6,423 bases of DNA from Thermoplasmata archaeon UBA184 (GTDB lineage Archaea > Thermoplasmatota > Thermoplasmata > Lutacidiplasmatales > UBA184), in contig DAEB01000038.1 in NCBI GenBank assembly GCA_002495185.1, forward strand, positions 3,661 to 10,083, written 5' to 3'. The notes beneath the pieces are model-generated. The model was not told the DNA's origin, ran no database searches, and was given only the letters and a program-made list of their open reading frames with translations. Shown here in pieces: positions 5,345 to 6,423 of this stretch; position 1 is the stretch's first letter, and each line of letters starts with the position of its first letter. Position numbers and translations under genes: made by a program.

Positions 5345-6423
5345 CTAGAACCAGCGCTCCGTGACGACCTTCTTCCGCGTGTAGAACTCGATCCCGTCCC
5401 GCCCGGTAGCGTGGAGGTCGCCGAAGAACGACCCCTTCCATCCGACGAACGGGAACGTTGCAACAGGGGCGGGGACCCCGATGTTGATCCCTAGCATCCC
5501 CGCCTCGATACGGTGGACGAACTCCCTAGCGGCCCTGCCGCTCTGAGTGAAGATGGACGAGGCGTTCCCGAACCGCGAGCGGTTCGCCACTTCGAGACCC
5601 TCGTCGAGCGACTTCACCCGGATCACGGTCAGCACGGGTCCGAAGACCTCCTCCTGGTTGATCGGCCACTCGGGCTTGGTCTGGTCCAGGAGCACGGCCG
5701 GGACGAAGAAGCCCTTCGAGTTCTCGGGGACTTTCGAGCGCGCCACCAGCTTGGCGCCCGCCGCTTCCCCCTCCGCGACCCACTTCAGGATGCGGTCCCG
5801 GTTCTCGGGGCGAATGACGGGGCCCATTTCGGTCTTCGGGTCGCTCGCGGGACCGACAACCAGGGTTCGCACCGCGTCCGCAAGGGCGTTCACGATCCGG
5901 TCCCCGCCCGGTTCGACCGCCACGACCACGGCGCCCGCGAGGCACCGCTCGCCGGCCATCCCGCAGGCGCTCGAGATGATCGCCGACACGGTGTGCTTGA
6001 GGTCGGCGTCCGGCATCACGATCATGAAGTTCTTCGCGCCCGCGAGCGCCTGGACGCGCTTTCCGTGGGCGGTCGCGGTCGTGTAGATGTGCTTCGCCGT
6101 CGGCGCCGACCCGACGAACGAGACCGCGTCGATTCCCGGGTGGGTCAGGATCGCGTTCACCGCATCGAAGTCCCCGTGGACGAGGTTGAACACTCCCGGA
6201 GGGAAGCCGGCCTTCTCGAAGAGCGCCGGGAAGAGCGAGGGGGAGAACGGGTCCCGCTCGGACGGTTTCAGGATGAAGGTGTTCCCGCACACGATGGCGA
6301 ACGGCGCCATCCAGAGCGGGATCATGACGGGAAAATTGAACGGGGTGATCCCCGCCACGACCCCGACCGGCTGGCGGACCAGGGTCGTGTCGATCCCCTT
6401 TGCGACGTCCTCCGAAAAGAACC
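5345..6423 (-). CDS. mmsA: (Methyl)malonate-semialdehyde dehydrogenase, CoA-acylating, N-terminus beyond window
   Basis: Partial gene: 358 residues are visible, and the frame stays open to the right edge, so roughly 125 N-terminal residues are missing. The GTG at 6356-6358 is an internal valine of the conserved GVVAGITPFNFP segment, not the start. The enzyme oxidises methylmalonate or malonate semialdehyde with NAD+ and CoA, releasing CO2 and giving propionyl-CoA or acetyl-CoA. Visible aldehyde dehydrogenase features are TPFNFP with the oxyanion-hole Asn (6335-6337), KPSERDP with the cofactor-binding Lys (6266-6268), the catalytic Cys in MAGERCLAG (5942-5944), EEVFGPVL, and the C-terminal GWKGSFFGDLHATGRDG...FYTRKK block diagnostic of the MmsA/IolA group. 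The usual ELGGK glutamate is replaced by ALAGAKN, as in CoA-dependent MmsA enzymes, where that general base is absent. It converges on an omega-type aminotransferase that could supply its substrate. Valine, thymine, inositol or beta-alanine breakdown are all possible uses. Confidence 0.95.
   Translation of the reverse strand, partial: FFSEDVAKGIDTTLVRQPVGVVAGITPFNFPVMIPLWMAPFAIVCGNTFILKPSERDPFSPSLFPALFEKAGFPPGVFNLVHGDFDAVNAILTHPGIDAVSFVGSAPTAKHIYTTATAHGKRVQALAGAKNFMIVMPDADLKHTVSAIISSACGMAGERCLAGAVVVAVEPGGDRIVNALADAVRTLVVGPASDPKTEMGPVIRPENRDRILKWVAEGEAAGAKLVARSKVPENSKGFFVPAVLLDQTKPEWPINQEEVFGPVLTVIRVKSLDEGLEVANRSRFGNASSIFTQSGRAAREFVHRIEAGMLGINIGVPAPVATFPFVGWKGSFFGDLHATGRDGIEFYTRKKVVTERWF

Noticed and set aside
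5942..6040. Missing general-base glutamate in the dehydrogenase as a sign of inactivation
   Set aside because: MmsA/IolA enzymes normally lack that glutamate because CoA-dependent deacylation is used. The catalytic cysteine is present.
6356..6358. GTG as the start codon of the dehydrogenase gene
   Set aside because: The same frame continues to the window edge with conserved family sequence (VAKGIDTTLVRQPVGVVAG), so this codon is an internal valine.

Overview
The window looks like a chromosomal segment of a high-GC (by eye about two thirds G+C) archaeon, most likely an uncultivated Thermoplasmatota-type lineage. This is an inference, not proven by any marker gene. It rests on four things: a small membrane protein with a C-terminal CPxCG-type zinc ribbon, a surface protein dense in N-x-S/T sequons, a short AT-rich TATA-like island in otherwise GC-rich DNA, and a mixture of genes with and without clear Shine-Dalgarno sequences. 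No rRNA, tRNA, transposon, CRISPR array or phage gene was seen.

The left half (about 112-2915) is cell-envelope material. Two minus-strand genes encode four-helix membrane proteins: a zinc-ribbon protein (112-648) and a protein with two cysteine-bearing, sequon-bearing outer loops (804-1559). Across a 141-bp divergent intergenic region that holds the best TATA-like element lies a plus-strand gene (GTG start at 1701, to 2915). It encodes a secreted, membrane-anchored Kelch-like repeat protein with six repeats and seven potential N-glycosylation sites. The open frame of this gene runs far upstream, to 537, but that part is antisense noise from GC-rich DNA.

The right half (3040-6423) is metabolic. 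A TIM-barrel amidohydrolase of the amidohydrolase_2 type (3040-3912) is followed after 58 bp by a class III PLP-dependent aminotransferase (3971-5317). Facing it, tail to tail with only 27 bp between stop codons, is a CoA-acylating (methyl)malonate-semialdehyde dehydrogenase on the minus strand. Its N-terminus lies beyond the right edge of the window.

An omega-amino acid:pyruvate-type aminotransferase next to an MmsA/IolA-type dehydrogenase suggests a route from beta-alanine (or 3-aminoisobutyrate) through malonate (or methylmalonate) semialdehyde to acetyl-CoA (or propionyl-CoA). The exact substrate is inferred from the neighbourhood, not shown by the sequence. The amidohydrolase may feed this route or be unrelated. 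I found no strong evidence for a previously undescribed system. The most distinctive signals are the phasing of the glycosylation sequons with the propeller repeats, the cysteine cluster in the aminotransferase, and the unassigned amidohydrolase.
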